From Pseudomonas capeferrum (GTDB lineage Bacteria; Pseudomonadota; Gammaproteobacteria; Pseudomonadales; Pseudomonadaceae): a stretch of 64,000 bases of DNA. The translations under genes were made by a program, and so were the position numbers. Positions 44,501 to 53,387 of this stretch are shown here, piece by piece (the first letter of the stretch is position 1; every line of letters begins with the position of its first letter). Below the pieces are notes generated by a model, which was given only the letters and a program-made list of their open reading frames with translations, did not search any database and was not told the origin of the DNA. The stretch lies in assembly GCF_000731675.1 (NCBI RefSeq), contig NZ_JMIT01000002.1:347456-411455 (forward strand), in the 5' to 3' direction.

Positions 44501-44536
44501 GCGCCGTGCACGTAGCCCGTGCTACGGGCACGGCGC
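44501..44536. terminator. Hairpin between convergent O-antigen genes
   Basis: GCGCCGTG (44501-44508) pairs with CACGGCGC (44529-44536), and an inner CGTAGC (44511-44516) pairs with GCTACG (44521-44526). It fills the 48-base gap between the stops of two convergent genes. There is no T-run, so it may be a Rho-assisted or bidirectional 3' boundary. Confidence 0.55.
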
Positions 44537-44540
44537 AACC

Positions 44541-45674
44541 TCAATCCTTCATCGACCCACTGCGCAGCAGTTGGGTGAAGCGACGCAGCATGACCTGAAC
44601 CGTCGCCGACCAGGTGTAATGACCAAGGATGAAGGCTTTGAGCCGCGCGCCCTTGGCCTTGAGCTCAGCCTCATCTTCCAGCATCCGTTGCAGCCCCGAA
44701 GCGATGCCGTCAGCGCTGGCTGGAACCACCATGCCGCCCTGTACATCCTCGACCTGGTTGAACCCGCAGGTGTCGGTCAGCAGTACCGGCAGCCCGACCA
44801 CGCCTGCCTCCAGTGCAACCAGCGACATGGCTTCCGAGCGCGACGGGATGACCAGCAGCATCGCCTGGCGATAGACCTGGGTGCGTTGCGCCTCATTCAG
44901 AAAACCGATGAAGTGGATCCGCTCGGCCAACCCTGACGCGCTCACCTGTGCCTGCAAAGCTTGTTGCATGCCAAAATCCGGCCCGGCCATCACCAGCGGG
45001 TACCGCTGCGCGGCCGGCGTATCGAGGTAGGCCTGAATCAGATAATCCGGCCCCTTGACCGGGGCTAGCCGCCCCATGAACAGAATGAAGGGTTCGTCTG
45101 GAACAGCGATGCTGGGTGCCTGCTGCTGCTGCTCGCCTGGCTCGGCCACGGCGTTGCCGATCACCGGCACACTGGCCTGAGGGACGTCAGCTACCTGCGC
45201 AATCACGCCCTGCTCCAGGTCGGTAATCGCGATGAAGCCCGAGGCGCCCTTGATCAGCCAGCGCCCGACGCTCAAGTGGAAGGCTTTCTTGATCGTTGAT
45301 GGCGCCCCCACCGAAGCGAATTCCCCTGCCGGGCACAAAACGTAGGGGCGCCTTGCGAACAGCGCGAGCAGGCCCATGGCCACGCTCAGCAGGTTCCAGT
45401 AACCCATGATGTGCAGCACATCGGCATTGCGCACCAGGCGCCAGGCACGCCAGGGGTTGAGCAACGGGATGGGAAAGTGCTGGCCGATACGGCCGGTGAT
45501 GTAGCTTTGCACGCCGTGCTCATCGAACTCGCGCTGCCAAGAGTTGCCGGTCATGGCGATGGCTGCACAACCGCTCCCCGCCTTTGCCAGATGGGTGGCC
45601 AGGTGGCGGGTACGCTCGGCCGTGCCACCGCCCAGCTTGGCATCGAGTGAAATGTTGACCAGCAGTACCTTCAT
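44541..45674 (-). CDS. GT4-family glycosyltransferase
   Basis: 377 residues, GT-B. N-terminal 'MKVLLVNISLDAKLGGGTAE' includes the acceptor-site glycine loop; the second domain has 'FILFMGRLAPVKGPDYLIQA' and the donor-site 'PSRSEAMSLVALEAGVVGLP' (E-x7-E). Cytoplasmic O-unit assembly enzyme; sugar unknown. The Met at 45674 is chosen since the 24 residues further upstream in the frame lie within the preceding gene. It overlaps the epimerase by 4 bases and is the last gene of the minus-strand operon. Confidence 0.92.
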   Translation of the reverse strand: MKVLLVNISLDAKLGGGTAERTRHLATHLAKAGSGCAAIAMTGNSWQREFDEHGVQSYITGRIGQHFPIPLLNPWRAWRLVRNADVLHIMGYWNLLSVAMGLLALFARRPYVLCPAGEFASVGAPSTIKKAFHLSVGRWLIKGASGFIAITDLEQGVIAQVADVPQASVPVIGNAVAEPGEQQQQAPSIAVPDEPFILFMGRLAPVKGPDYLIQAYLDTPAAQRYPLVMAGPDFGMQQALQAQVSASGLAERIHFIGFLNEAQRTQVYRQAMLLVIPSRSEAMSLVALEAGVVGLPVLLTDTCGFNQVEDVQGGMVVPASADGIASGLQRMLEDEAELKAKGARLKAFILGHYTWSATVQVMLRRFTQLLRSGSMKD

Positions 45675-46597
45675 GCCGACTCCTTGAGCACTGCAATGTA
45701 GCGGTGCAGTTGTTGCTTGAAGTCTGCCGTCGGGGGCTGCCGCCATTCGGCAAGCCGGGCTTCGCTGAACCGTCGCATGGGGTTGGCATTGCTGACCTTG
45801 CGCAGGCGTAGCAGCAGCCCTAACAAGGCCTGGGGCACATGCGGCAGGTAGCTGATCGATGGCCGCCCGAATGCCTTTAGCAGCGCATCCTGCAGGTAGC
45901 CGAAGTTGTTCTCGGCCGCCGCATCATCGGTCACCAGCACCACCTCGCCTTGACGTATCTCGGGCACTTGCGCCACGAACACCAACGTCTGCACCACCTT
46001 TTCGACACTGACCAGGTGCATCCGCCGCGGCCCGTACAGCACCCGGCGCAAGCCCAGCTTCCAGGCCGGGGCACTGGAAACTTCACGCACGAACGACACG
46101 ATGTTCAACCCACCATCGCCAAACACCGCACCCAGGCGCAGCACCAGTACTTCAAAACGGCTGGCAGCCACCGCCCGCACCAAGGTCTCGGCAGCGGCAT
46201 GCTCGCGCTCGTAGGGGGTTCGGGGCTGGATCGGGGTAGCGGCATCGACCACCGGGTCCGGGGCAGCGCCGAAGACATCGATACTGGATACATGCACATA
46301 GCGCTTCACCGGCACTTGCTCACAGGCTTTCAGCACATTGACGATGGCAGGTTCGAACCAGCCGCTGCCATCTGGCCTGAGCAGGTTGATCACGGTACAA
46401 CCAGGCGCCAGGATGACCGCCAGCGATTCGGGGTCATTCACATCGAACCGTTCGATGCGCACGTTGGCGGCGCGCAACCAGTCAGGTTCGGTACGGTGAA
46501 TCGCATAGACGACTTCGGTGTCACGAAGTGCACTGCATGAATCCAGGAAGTGCCGGCCGACAAAGCCGCTTCCCCCAATAACCACCAGCTTGTTCAT
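45671..46597 (-). CDS. NAD-dependent epimerase/dehydratase (WbjF/WbpV-like), intact
   Basis: 308 residues, extended SDR. 'MNKLVVIGGSGFVGRHFL' Rossmann motif, 'VHVSSIDVFG' with the catalytic Ser, and 'RTPYEREHAAAETLV' where Tyr-x3-Lys would be expected but Tyr-Glu-Arg-Glu-His is seen, so the usual lysine is not obvious. It could be the 4-reductase/epimerase for a 6-deoxy-HexNAc, and it is the only intact gene of this type here that could replace the frameshifted one at 37740, though the missing Lys makes that uncertain. Upstream lies a 195-base gap with a hairpin; downstream it is coupled to the GT4 gene. Confidence 0.8.
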   Translation of the reverse strand: MNKLVVIGGSGFVGRHFLDSCSALRDTEVVYAIHRTEPDWLRAANVRIERFDVNDPESLAVILAPGCTVINLLRPDGSGWFEPAIVNVLKACEQVPVKRYVHVSSIDVFGAAPDPVVDAATPIQPRTPYEREHAAAETLVRAVAASRFEVLVLRLGAVFGDGGLNIVSFVREVSSAPAWKLGLRRVLYGPRRMHLVSVEKVVQTLVFVAQVPEIRQGEVVLVTDDAAAENNFGYLQDALLKAFGRPSISYLPHVPQALLGLLLRLRKVSNANPMRRFSEARLAEWRQPPTADFKQQLHRYIAVLKESA

Positions 46598-46750
46598 GTG
46601 CTGTTCAATCCTCCATGCGGCCTGTTTCGGCAGTCGCCTTTGCCCCACTCGGTCGCACCACCGGGCCTCGCGTAACAGAGGGGCAGGCATTGCGGGGGGC
46701 GGGGGGCGGCACGCCTGGGCATGCCGGTGCTGGGCACGGCAGAGATGCAG

Positions 46751-46779
46751 GGCTGCCCGCGATCAACCGACGGGCAGCC
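46751..46779 (-). other. Hairpin within the minus-strand O-antigen operon
   Basis: GGCTGCCCG (46751-46759) and CGGGCAGCC (46771-46779) form a 9-bp GC stem with an 11-base loop, just downstream of the 2-epimerase stop (46793) on the minus strand and about 150 bases before the next start. No T-tail. It could lower expression of the downstream genes or protect the upstream message. Confidence 0.5.
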
Positions 46780-46792
46780 TTGGCGAGTTGCT

Positions 46793-47917
46793 TTACTTGG
46801 ACCAGACCGTGCGGTTGATGTAGTCCGTGTAGCTGTAGACGATACGCACGACCTGCTTGGACACCGGGCCGCCGAGGTAGTCCTGCACAACCGGCATCAC
46901 CCGATGGGTGCGGTCATGCTGGCTGATCACCACGCGAACGGCATCCAGTACGCGATCCGGCGTGAGGCCGCACATAATCAGCGTACCTTCGTCCATGCCT
47001 TCGGGCCGCTCATGGGCATTACGAATGGTCACTGCTGGAAGATTGAGCAGCGAAGCCTCTTCGGTAATGGTCCCGCTGTCGGAGAGCACGCACAACGCAC
47101 CCATTTGCAGGCGGATGTAGTCCAGCAGGCCGTAAGGTTTGACGAAGCGGATCAGCGGGTGATCGAGGCTCTCGCCCAGGTCTTCGAGGCGTTTGCGGGT
47201 GCGTGGGTGGGTCGAGACGATGATCGGATGGCCATAGGCATCGGCAAGCGCGCGCAACGAGGCAAGCAGGTCGCGCAAGTTCTGCGGCGTATCGACGTTC
47301 TCTTCGCGGTGCGTGCTGACGATGAAGTACTTGCCCTCCTCCAGCGCCTCACGCTCCAGCACCGTCGAGGCATCGATTCGCGGCCGGTAGTAGTCGAGCA
47401 CTTCCTGCATGTGCGAGCCAGTCTTGATGATGGTTTCCGGGCGAATACCTTCATCCAACAGGTAACGCCGGGCATGCTCGGTCAGTACCATGTTGATGTC
47501 GCTGAGGTGGTCGAGCACCTTGCGGTTGAGCTCCTCCGGCACGCGCTGATCGAAACAGCGGTTACCCGCTTCCATATGGAAAACAGGAATCTTGCGACGC
47601 TTGGCGGCGATCACCGCCAGGCAGGTATTGGTATCGCCGTAAAGCAGCAGCGCATCGGGCTTTTCCAGCTCGAAGATTTCATCCGACTTGGCAATCACTT
47701 CGGCGATCGTACCGGCCGCCGTCGTACCCACGGCGCCCAGGAAGTGGTCCGGCTTGCGAATACCCAGGTCGTCGAAGAACACCTGGTTGAGCTCGTAATC
47801 GTAGTTCTGCCCGGAGTGCACCAGGATGTGGTTAGCCTGCTCATCGAGTTCAGCGATGACGCGGCTCATCTTGATCAGTTCGGGCCGAGTACCGACCAGG
47901 GTCATGACCTTAAGCAT
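46793..47917 (-). CDS. UDP-2-acetamido-2,6-dideoxy-L-hexose C2-epimerase (FnlC/WbjD/WbvD type)
   Basis: 374 residues, non-hydrolysing 2-epimerase family but of the L-sugar branch: 'VMTLVGTRPELIKMSRVIAE', 'YGDTNTCLAV', 'HMEAGNRCFDQRVPEELNRK' (the 'GNRCFDQRVPEE' string marks this branch; the WecB branch has 'GLRT'), and 'LSDSGTITEEASLLNLPAV'. It performs the last step to UDP-L-FucNAc or UDP-L-QuiNAc. Its start overlaps the dehydratase gene by 8 bases, so the two are coupled. Confidence 0.9.
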   Translation of the reverse strand: MLKVMTLVGTRPELIKMSRVIAELDEQANHILVHSGQNYDYELNQVFFDDLGIRKPDHFLGAVGTTAAGTIAEVIAKSDEIFELEKPDALLLYGDTNTCLAVIAAKRRKIPVFHMEAGNRCFDQRVPEELNRKVLDHLSDINMVLTEHARRYLLDEGIRPETIIKTGSHMQEVLDYYRPRIDASTVLEREALEEGKYFIVSTHREENVDTPQNLRDLLASLRALADAYGHPIIVSTHPRTRKRLEDLGESLDHPLIRFVKPYGLLDYIRLQMGALCVLSDSGTITEEASLLNLPAVTIRNAHERPEGMDEGTLIMCGLTPDRVLDAVRVVISQHDRTHRVMPVVQDYLGGPVSKQVVRIVYSYTDYINRTVWSK

Positions 47918-48920
47918 TGAGTTCTTCCTGGATGTAGTCGAGTTTCAGCAGCAGGGCCTTGATGCCCTCGATATCAAGCCGCTCGGTATTGTGAGAGGTG
48001 TAGTCATCCAGCTCGGAGATATGCTGCTCGCCTTCGACAAAGTACTTCTTGTAGTTCAGGTCGCGGTTATCAGCAGGGATACGGTAGTAACGGCCCATGT
48101 CATCGGCCTTGGCCATCTCTTCTCTGGAAATCAGCGACTCATAGAGCTTCTCGCCATGGCGGGTGCCGATCACTTTTACCGGGTTTTCCCGCTTGAACAG
48201 CTGCTTGAGTGCTTCTGCCAGGTCTGCGACGGTCGACGCTGGCGCTTTCTGCACGAAGATGTCGCCCTGCTCGGCATTTTCGAATGCGTGCAGCACCAGG
48301 TCGACGGAGTCTTCCAGCGACATGAGGAAGCGCGTCATGTTCGGGTCGGTCACCGTCAACTCGTTACCGGCCTTGAGCTGGTCGACGAACAGCGGAATCA
48401 CCGAGCCACGCGAAGCCATCACGTTGCCGTAACGGGTCGCACAAATCACCGGGCCTTGCTGAGGGATCATCCGCGACTTGGCGACCATGAGCTTTTCGGC
48501 CATGGCCTTGGAAATGCCCATTGCATTGATCGGGTACACCGCCTTGTCGGTACTGAGTACCACCACGCGCTTCACGCCGTTGGCAATGGCCGCGTTCAAC
48601 ACGTTCTCGGTGCCGATGACATTGGTCTTGACCGCTTCCATGGGGTAGAACTCGCAGGACGGCACTTGCTTGAGCGCTGCGGCATGGAAGATGTAGTCGA
48701 CCCCGACCATCGCCTCGGCAACACTTTGATAGTCGCGCACGTCGCCGATGTAGAACTTCACCTTGTCATTACCCAGGGCGATACGCATGTCTTCCTGCTT
48801 CTTCTCGTCACGGCTGAAGACGCGGATTTCCTTGACCCTGGTGTTTAAAAAACGCTTGAGTACCGTATTGCCGAAAGAGCCGGTACCACCGGTGATCATT
48901 AGAATTTTGTTATCGAACAC
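47910..48920 (-). CDS. UDP-GlcNAc 4,6-dehydratase/epimerase of the L-sugar branch (FnlA/WbjB/WbvB type)
   Basis: 336 residues, soluble. 'ILMITGGTGSFGNTVLKRF' with the GGTGSFG form of the Rossmann loop, 'HAAALKQVPSCEFYPMEA' and the active site 'STDKAVYPINAMGISKAMA' (Asp-Lys plus Met). Members remove water across C4-C6 and epimerise C5 (and C3) of UDP-GlcNAc to give the L-configured 4-keto sugar. Unlike WbpM it has no membrane domain. First-step enzyme of the minus-strand L-sugar pathway, between the reductase gene (20-base gap) and the C2-epimerase gene (8-base overlap). Confidence 0.93.
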   Translation of the reverse strand: MFDNKILMITGGTGSFGNTVLKRFLNTRVKEIRVFSRDEKKQEDMRIALGNDKVKFYIGDVRDYQSVAEAMVGVDYIFHAAALKQVPSCEFYPMEAVKTNVIGTENVLNAAIANGVKRVVVLSTDKAVYPINAMGISKAMAEKLMVAKSRMIPQQGPVICATRYGNVMASRGSVIPLFVDQLKAGNELTVTDPNMTRFLMSLEDSVDLVLHAFENAEQGDIFVQKAPASTVADLAEALKQLFKRENPVKVIGTRHGEKLYESLISREEMAKADDMGRYYRIPADNRDLNYKKYFVEGEQHISELDDYTSHNTERLDIEGIKALLLKLDYIQEELNA

Positions 48921-48941
48921 GTGTGCGCTCCTTGTAATACG

Positions 48942-49802
48942 TTATTGACGCTGTGCGTGCATGAATTCTATGAGCGCCGGCCAGGTTGGCGGCTGGTAGC
49001 CGGCATCGGCGCGAAAGCGCGAGGAGTCCAGCGAGCGGTCGATCACCAGCTTGTCATCCGGCACGATCTGGATGTCCTTGCCGTATACCTGCGCCACTTG
49101 CTTGAGCAGCTCATATTTGTCGATAGGCTCGGCCGAGACGTGATAAAGCCCCTTCAAGGCGGGGTTTGGAATCACGTACTCCAGCATGACCCGGGCCAGC
49201 TCGGCAGTCGGCAGCCCAGAGAAGATCGCTTTGTTGAAACCTTTGACGCTGCCTTGCTGGGACAGGAACCAGTCAACCAGCGAGGCGTTGCTCTGCAATT
49301 CATGGCCAATGATCGAAGTGCGCAGCGTCACCGCATCGTCCAGGTCATGCAGTTCGCCGATGAACTTGGATTTACCGTACAGGTCGGTGCAATCAGACTC
49401 ATCCTGCTCACGGTACATGCCCTTGGTACCTGAAAACACACAGTCGGTGCTGACATGGATCAGGCGCGCGCCCGCTACCCGACACAAGGTTGCCAGCCGA
49501 TGAGGCAGCATGGCGTTGATGGGCAAGGCGGTCAGCGGGTCCTTGGCATCGGCCAGTTGCTTGATCAGGCCCACGCAGTTGATCACCACGTCGGGGCGCG
49601 CTTTGGCAAACGCCGCCATCAGCGCGTCGGCATCGAGCACGTCGACCCCGGTCAACAGGCACTCTGACTGTTGCGGCGTGAAATACCTGAGCGCGGACGA
49701 GGACCGCAGGGTGCCCAATACACGATGTTGCGAATTCGCCGAGAAATACCGGAAAACGGCGCTCCCCAACATGCCCGAGACACCCAATACCAATATGTTC
49801 AT
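48942..49802 (-). CDS. NAD(P)-dependent 4-ketoreductase, RmlD-like (WbvR type)
   Basis: 286 residues, SDR of the RmlD type: 'MNILVLGVSGMLGSAVFRYF', 'VVINCVGLIKQLADAKDP', 'ARLIHVSTDCVFSG' and 'DLYGKSKFIGEL' (Tyr-x3-Lys). It lacks the ~85-residue C-terminal cupin domain of FnlB/WbjC/CapF (about 370 residues), which are the L-FucNAc reductases. A short RmlD-like reductase between the dehydratase and a glycosyltransferase matches the V. cholerae WbvB-WbvR-WbvD set for UDP-L-QuiNAc, so L-QuiNAc is the simplest reading. The start overlaps the upstream GT4 stop by 4 bases. Confidence 0.85.
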   Translation of the reverse strand: MNILVLGVSGMLGSAVFRYFSANSQHRVLGTLRSSSALRYFTPQQSECLLTGVDVLDADALMAAFAKARPDVVINCVGLIKQLADAKDPLTALPINAMLPHRLATLCRVAGARLIHVSTDCVFSGTKGMYREQDESDCTDLYGKSKFIGELHDLDDAVTLRTSIIGHELQSNASLVDWFLSQQGSVKGFNKAIFSGLPTAELARVMLEYVIPNPALKGLYHVSAEPIDKYELLKQVAQVYGKDIQIVPDDKLVIDRSLDSSRFRADAGYQPPTWPALIEFMHAQRQ

Positions 49803-51058
49803 CGCGTCGTCTTGTCCTGTTCAATCCGTTGTTCGAACATTCGCACCAGTGTCTTGCACTGCGCCCTGAGTTCGAAATGTTTCAAGAAGTAGGCACGTGC
49901 CTTGGCGCCCATCTGCTCGCGCCGCTCCATGGGCATCGTCTGCATCGACTGTATGCAGGCTGCGAGCCCGGCACCGTCTTGCGCCGGGCAGGTTATACCG
50001 GCGCCAGCGTCGTTGATCACGCGGGCACCCTCCCCGTCCAGGCAACCAATGATCGGCCGGCCGGCTGCCAGATAAGCCTGCACCTTGCTTGGAATTGTAA
50101 AACTGAAAATCTCATCACGCTTGAGTGTAACCAGCAACGCCGAACTGAGCGCGAAGAGTTCAGCCATTGCCGACCGCGGGTAGGCCCCGGTGATGATCAG
50201 GTTATCCAGCCCCCACTTGTGTTTTTCTTCGCTCAGCCATACGGCCTTGCTACCCGTGCCTACCATCACGATTCTGGCTTGCGACTGCTCGGCCTGCAGG
50301 GTACGTGCGGCTTCGATGACGGTTGACAACCCCTGGGCACTGCCAAGGTTGCCGGCAAAGACGACGCAGAAATGCGCTCGCAGCAGCGCCGTCAGCGATT
50401 CGGGCAAGGGGCTGACTTCGCCAGACTCGTCTTGCTGCAGGTAAGAATTGGGGTAATAGTTGATCTTGTCTGCCCGCGCATAGCGCTTGACCGGCTCGAT
50501 GAACGCCCGCGACTGTACTAATAACACATCGACCGCCCAGTACAGCCCGCGCACCAGCAGCCCGACAATGGACAGAAGGAACTTGTTACGCACGAAGCCG
50601 GTAGCTTCCAGGCTTTCTGGCCACAGATCCTGAACCCACAGAAAAACCGGCGCGCGGTGTACGCGCTTCATCGCTAGGGCAGGGATGACGGAAATGATCG
50701 GTGACGGCGCAAAAACGAAATAGATATCGAACTTGCTGCGCTTTGCGTGGCGCCTGAAATACTTGACACCATTGGCAACAAACGACAGGTAATTAAGGAT
50801 GAGGTTTTTCGCGCCACCGTGCTTGCGCGGCCGCAGGGGCGCACGGTGAACTGTAACCGTGTCGGCGAAGCGATCTTCGACAGGATCATTGGCGGTATAA
50901 CCTGGGAAAACCTCTCCACCTGGATAGTTAGGTTTGCCCGTGAACACTTCGACATGCACGCCCAGCGCACTCAACTCCCGAACGATATCATTGATGATGA
51001 AGTTCTCAGGGTAGAAATACTGGCTGACCACAGCAATTTTCAAAGGGGCTTGCGTCAC
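49799..51058 (-). CDS. GT4-family glycosyltransferase (WbuB-like)
   Basis: 419 residues, GT-B. It begins 'LKIAVVSQYFYPENFIINDI', typical of WbuB-type enzymes that occur next to L-FucNAc/L-QuiNAc pathways and transfer these sugars; 'APVFLWVQDLWPESLEATG' in the first domain, 'VVFAGNLGSAQGLSTVIEAA' opening the second, and 'PSKVQAYLAAGRPIIGCLDG' at the donor site. GTG start at 51058. First gene of the minus-strand operon; its promoter should lie in the 516-base region to the right. Confidence 0.92.
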   Translation of the reverse strand: MTQAPLKIAVVSQYFYPENFIINDIVRELSALGVHVEVFTGKPNYPGGEVFPGYTANDPVEDRFADTVTVHRAPLRPRKHGGAKNLILNYLSFVANGVKYFRRHAKRSKFDIYFVFAPSPIISVIPALAMKRVHRAPVFLWVQDLWPESLEATGFVRNKFLLSIVGLLVRGLYWAVDVLLVQSRAFIEPVKRYARADKINYYPNSYLQQDESGEVSPLPESLTALLRAHFCVVFAGNLGSAQGLSTVIEAARTLQAEQSQARIVMVGTGSKAVWLSEEKHKWGLDNLIITGAYPRSAMAELFALSSALLVTLKRDEIFSFTIPSKVQAYLAAGRPIIGCLDGEGARVINDAGAGITCPAQDGAGLAACIQSMQTMPMERREQMGAKARAYFLKHFELRAQCKTLVRMFEQRIEQDKTTR

Positions 51059-51574
51059 ACTGACTTATCCTTCTGGGCGTGGCGGTATCGGTGCTGCATG
51101 AAGTGCCCTGAACCCTCGCGGTAGCGGGCGCGGAAGCTACCAGATGGCAAGCGCTGGCCTGCGGAATAGAGTCATTGCGCCATCACCACTAATCCACTGC
51201 CATTCCACGACCGCCGGAATACCAGAAGACAAGCAACCCACTACTATTGCCCTAGCCACTTCCCGATGTTGACGCATGTTATTGTAGTTACCCAAGGATC
51301 GCCATCCTTTGGCCATCAATTAATAAACTGTAGCTTGCTAATGTTTTGCTGCAACCCATGCCAACACACGGCCATCAAGCTACTACCCTGCGCCAGCGGC
51401 TTCAACCCCTTGGCGCAACACCCACGGTAAGTCTCTCATTTGCGATTGCAAGTTCCACACACACGCGAAAAAAAGCCGCCATCCATCGGATAGTACGTAG
51501 CATTTCATCGCATAGCGTGGAGATAGATCCCCATTTGGCGAAATTGCCAACCTGCCTCTGCATGGATCGGCCGC
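51059..51574. promoter_or_regulatory. 516-base non-coding gap at the right edge of the O-antigen locus
   Basis: No supported gene. The sequence is AT-richer than its neighbours, with runs such as TTAATAAACTGTAGC near 51319 and a plus-strand 80-codon frame at 51346-51588 that has no family match, lacks a ribosome-binding site and overlaps the 3' end of the beta-CASP gene. It should contain the promoter of the minus-strand O-antigen operon. I see no ops/JUMPstart element. Confidence 0.4.
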
Positions 51575-53002
51575 TCAAGGAACGCTGACCGTTACCGTAT
51601 ATCCCTGCTGTTTGAATTGCGCTTCAATAGCCTTGCCCAAGGTTTTTTTTGCCGCCTGCTCACCGTGAACCAGCACCACATGGCTGGCCGGCTGCGCGCC
51701 TTGGGAAGCGAACCGCACCAGCCCCGCCTGGTCGGCATGCCCCGAGTAGCCTTCGACGGTCATCACCTTCGCACGTATCTCATACCCCTGCCCGTCCAGA
51801 TCAATCTGCACCAAGCCCTGTTTGTCTTCGCTTGCCTGTATGGCGGCGCCAGGCGTGCCTTTTGCCTGATAGCCAACAAAAAGCACCTCATGCCGCGGGT
51901 CTTCCAGCATCGCCTTCAGGTAGTTGACGATACGGCCGCCCGAGCACATGCCATTACCCGCAAGCACGATCGCTGGACGGCGCGTACTTTTGAGGTAATT
52001 GACCACCTGTTGGTGCCGGGCATGGGTATCAACGGTAACGAGTTGGTCGAACCCCAGCGGATTGCGCCCCTCACCCACTCGCCCCCTGGCCTCGGCGCTC
52101 CAGTAATCGTGCAACTCACGGTAGGCGCTGGTGATGCGCTGCGCCAGGGGCGAGTCGAGAATGACGGGCAACTGTGACCAATCGAGGCCATCGCGCGCGG
52201 ATGCTGCCGTATCAGACAGCAATGACTTGTGATGCAGGATGTCCTCGATCTCGTACAGCAACTCCTGGGTCCGGCCGAGACTGAATGCGGGGATAAGCAG
52301 GGTTCCGAGGTCTGCCAGCGCATGATCGATGGCGGCTTCCAACTGGCGCCGGCGATTGCTGCGCTGCGGGTGCAGACGGTCACCATAGGTGCTTTCGAGT
52401 ACGAGCACGTCGGCACGTTCTGGCGGCTGCACAGGGCGCAACATGGGATTACGACCGCTGCCCAGATCCCCCGAGAACACCCAACGACTATCACCCTCAA
52501 CCAAGCGCACATCGCACTCTACATAGGCAGAGCCCAGCAGGTGGCCAGCACGCTGCAAGCGGATGCGACATTCGACACCAGCGCGAACGGCAACATCATG
52601 CCAATGCCCGAACGGCACCGATATGATCAGCTCATCGAGGATGTCGAGATAATGTGCCACGTGTACCGGTTCACGACTGATGCTCAACCTGTACGCATCC
52701 TCCAATACCAGCGGAAGAAGCTTTGCAGAAGGTTCGCTACAGAGAATGGGGCCTCGGTAGCCGGCTGCCAGTAGCGCCGGAATACGGCCGACATGGTCGA
52801 TGTGCACGTGGGTGAGGATCAGCGCCTGAACGATCCCCACGTCGAAACCAAGGGGTGCGGACTCTGCGCCCGGCGATGCATCGGCACCTTGCTCCAGACC
52901 ACAATCGATCAGCAGGCTGACACCGTGGTCAAGGTGAAGCTGGTGACAAGACCCGGTGACACCTCGGGTGCCGCCATGATGAGAAAGGACGGGGAATTCC
53001 AT
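51575..53002 (-). CDS. Metallo-beta-lactamase/beta-CASP RNA nuclease (RNA-processing exonuclease family)
   Basis: 475 residues. MBL motifs: 'LTHVHIDHVGRIPALL' (HxHxDH), 'QRAGHLLGSAYVE' and 'WVFSGDLG'; then 'LESTYGDRLHP' and a beta-CASP domain with 'PAFSLGRTQELLYEIEDI', 'PVILDSPLAQRIT' and 'AGNGMCSGGRIVNYLK' plus the late His in 'YSGHADQAGLVRF'. This is the CPSF73/YSH1-like bacterial group that processes or degrades RNA with two zinc ions. Bacterial members without a KH domain act on RNA of unknown identity. It lies between the O-antigen operon and lapA/ihfB, in the same direction. Confidence 0.92.
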   Translation of the reverse strand: MEFPVLSHHGGTRGVTGSCHQLHLDHGVSLLIDCGLEQGADASPGAESAPLGFDVGIVQALILTHVHIDHVGRIPALLAAGYRGPILCSEPSAKLLPLVLEDAYRLSISREPVHVAHYLDILDELIISVPFGHWHDVAVRAGVECRIRLQRAGHLLGSAYVECDVRLVEGDSRWVFSGDLGSGRNPMLRPVQPPERADVLVLESTYGDRLHPQRSNRRRQLEAAIDHALADLGTLLIPAFSLGRTQELLYEIEDILHHKSLLSDTAASARDGLDWSQLPVILDSPLAQRITSAYRELHDYWSAEARGRVGEGRNPLGFDQLVTVDTHARHQQVVNYLKSTRRPAIVLAGNGMCSGGRIVNYLKAMLEDPRHEVLFVGYQAKGTPGAAIQASEDKQGLVQIDLDGQGYEIRAKVMTVEGYSGHADQAGLVRFASQGAQPASHVVLVHGEQAAKKTLGKAIEAQFKQQGYTVTVSVP

Positions 53003-53104
53003 GCTGCCGCGTACTCGCCTGGGCCGACAATGAAGTCCGCTATTACTTCACGACAGCCGTTTCAGGCATAGAGGAAACGCCCCAAGTATGCGTAAGAGAT
53101 TTCC

Positions 53105-53368
53105 TTAGTTACCGCTTAGCGCCGCCTCACGGGCAGAAGCGCGAATCTTGCGCTTGCTGCGCTGTACGCCGTAGGCGCCCAGCAATGGCCCAACCGCCAA
53201 ACCAATGACAAGGGCCGCAAGCACCAGCACCGCAACCGGCACGGCCGGTGCCGCCCAGCCGAACAGGACCAGCGAGACCGCCTGCTGATTCTCCAGCACG
53301 AAGAACAGCACCACAGCCGCCAACAACAGCACGAACACCGCCGCGAGGGCGCGCTTGAGGTTCCGCAT
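53105..53368 (-). CDS. lapA: LapA-domain inner-membrane protein (DUF1049)
   Basis: 87 residues, two hydrophobic segments (about 8-29 'ALAAVFVLLLAAVVLFFVLE' and 41-66) with the family string 'ENQQAVSLVLFGW' between them and a basic cytoplasmic tail 'RSKRKIRASARE'. Known members (LapA/YciS) associate with LapB and the LpxC-control system for lipopolysaccharide. The start at 53368 is used because the frame upstream runs into ihfB. 19-base gap after ihfB, so one transcript. Confidence 0.9.
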   Translation of the reverse strand: MRNLKRALAAVFVLLLAAVVLFFVLENQQAVSLVLFGWAAPAVPVAVLVLAALVIGLAVGPLLGAYGVQRSKRKIRASAREAALSGN

Positions 53369-53387
53369 CAGATTGCTCCTTGGTTGA

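Noticed and set aside
51346..51588. 80-codon plus-strand gene
   Set aside because: No ribosome-binding site, no motif, and its end overlaps the 3' end of the beta-CASP gene.
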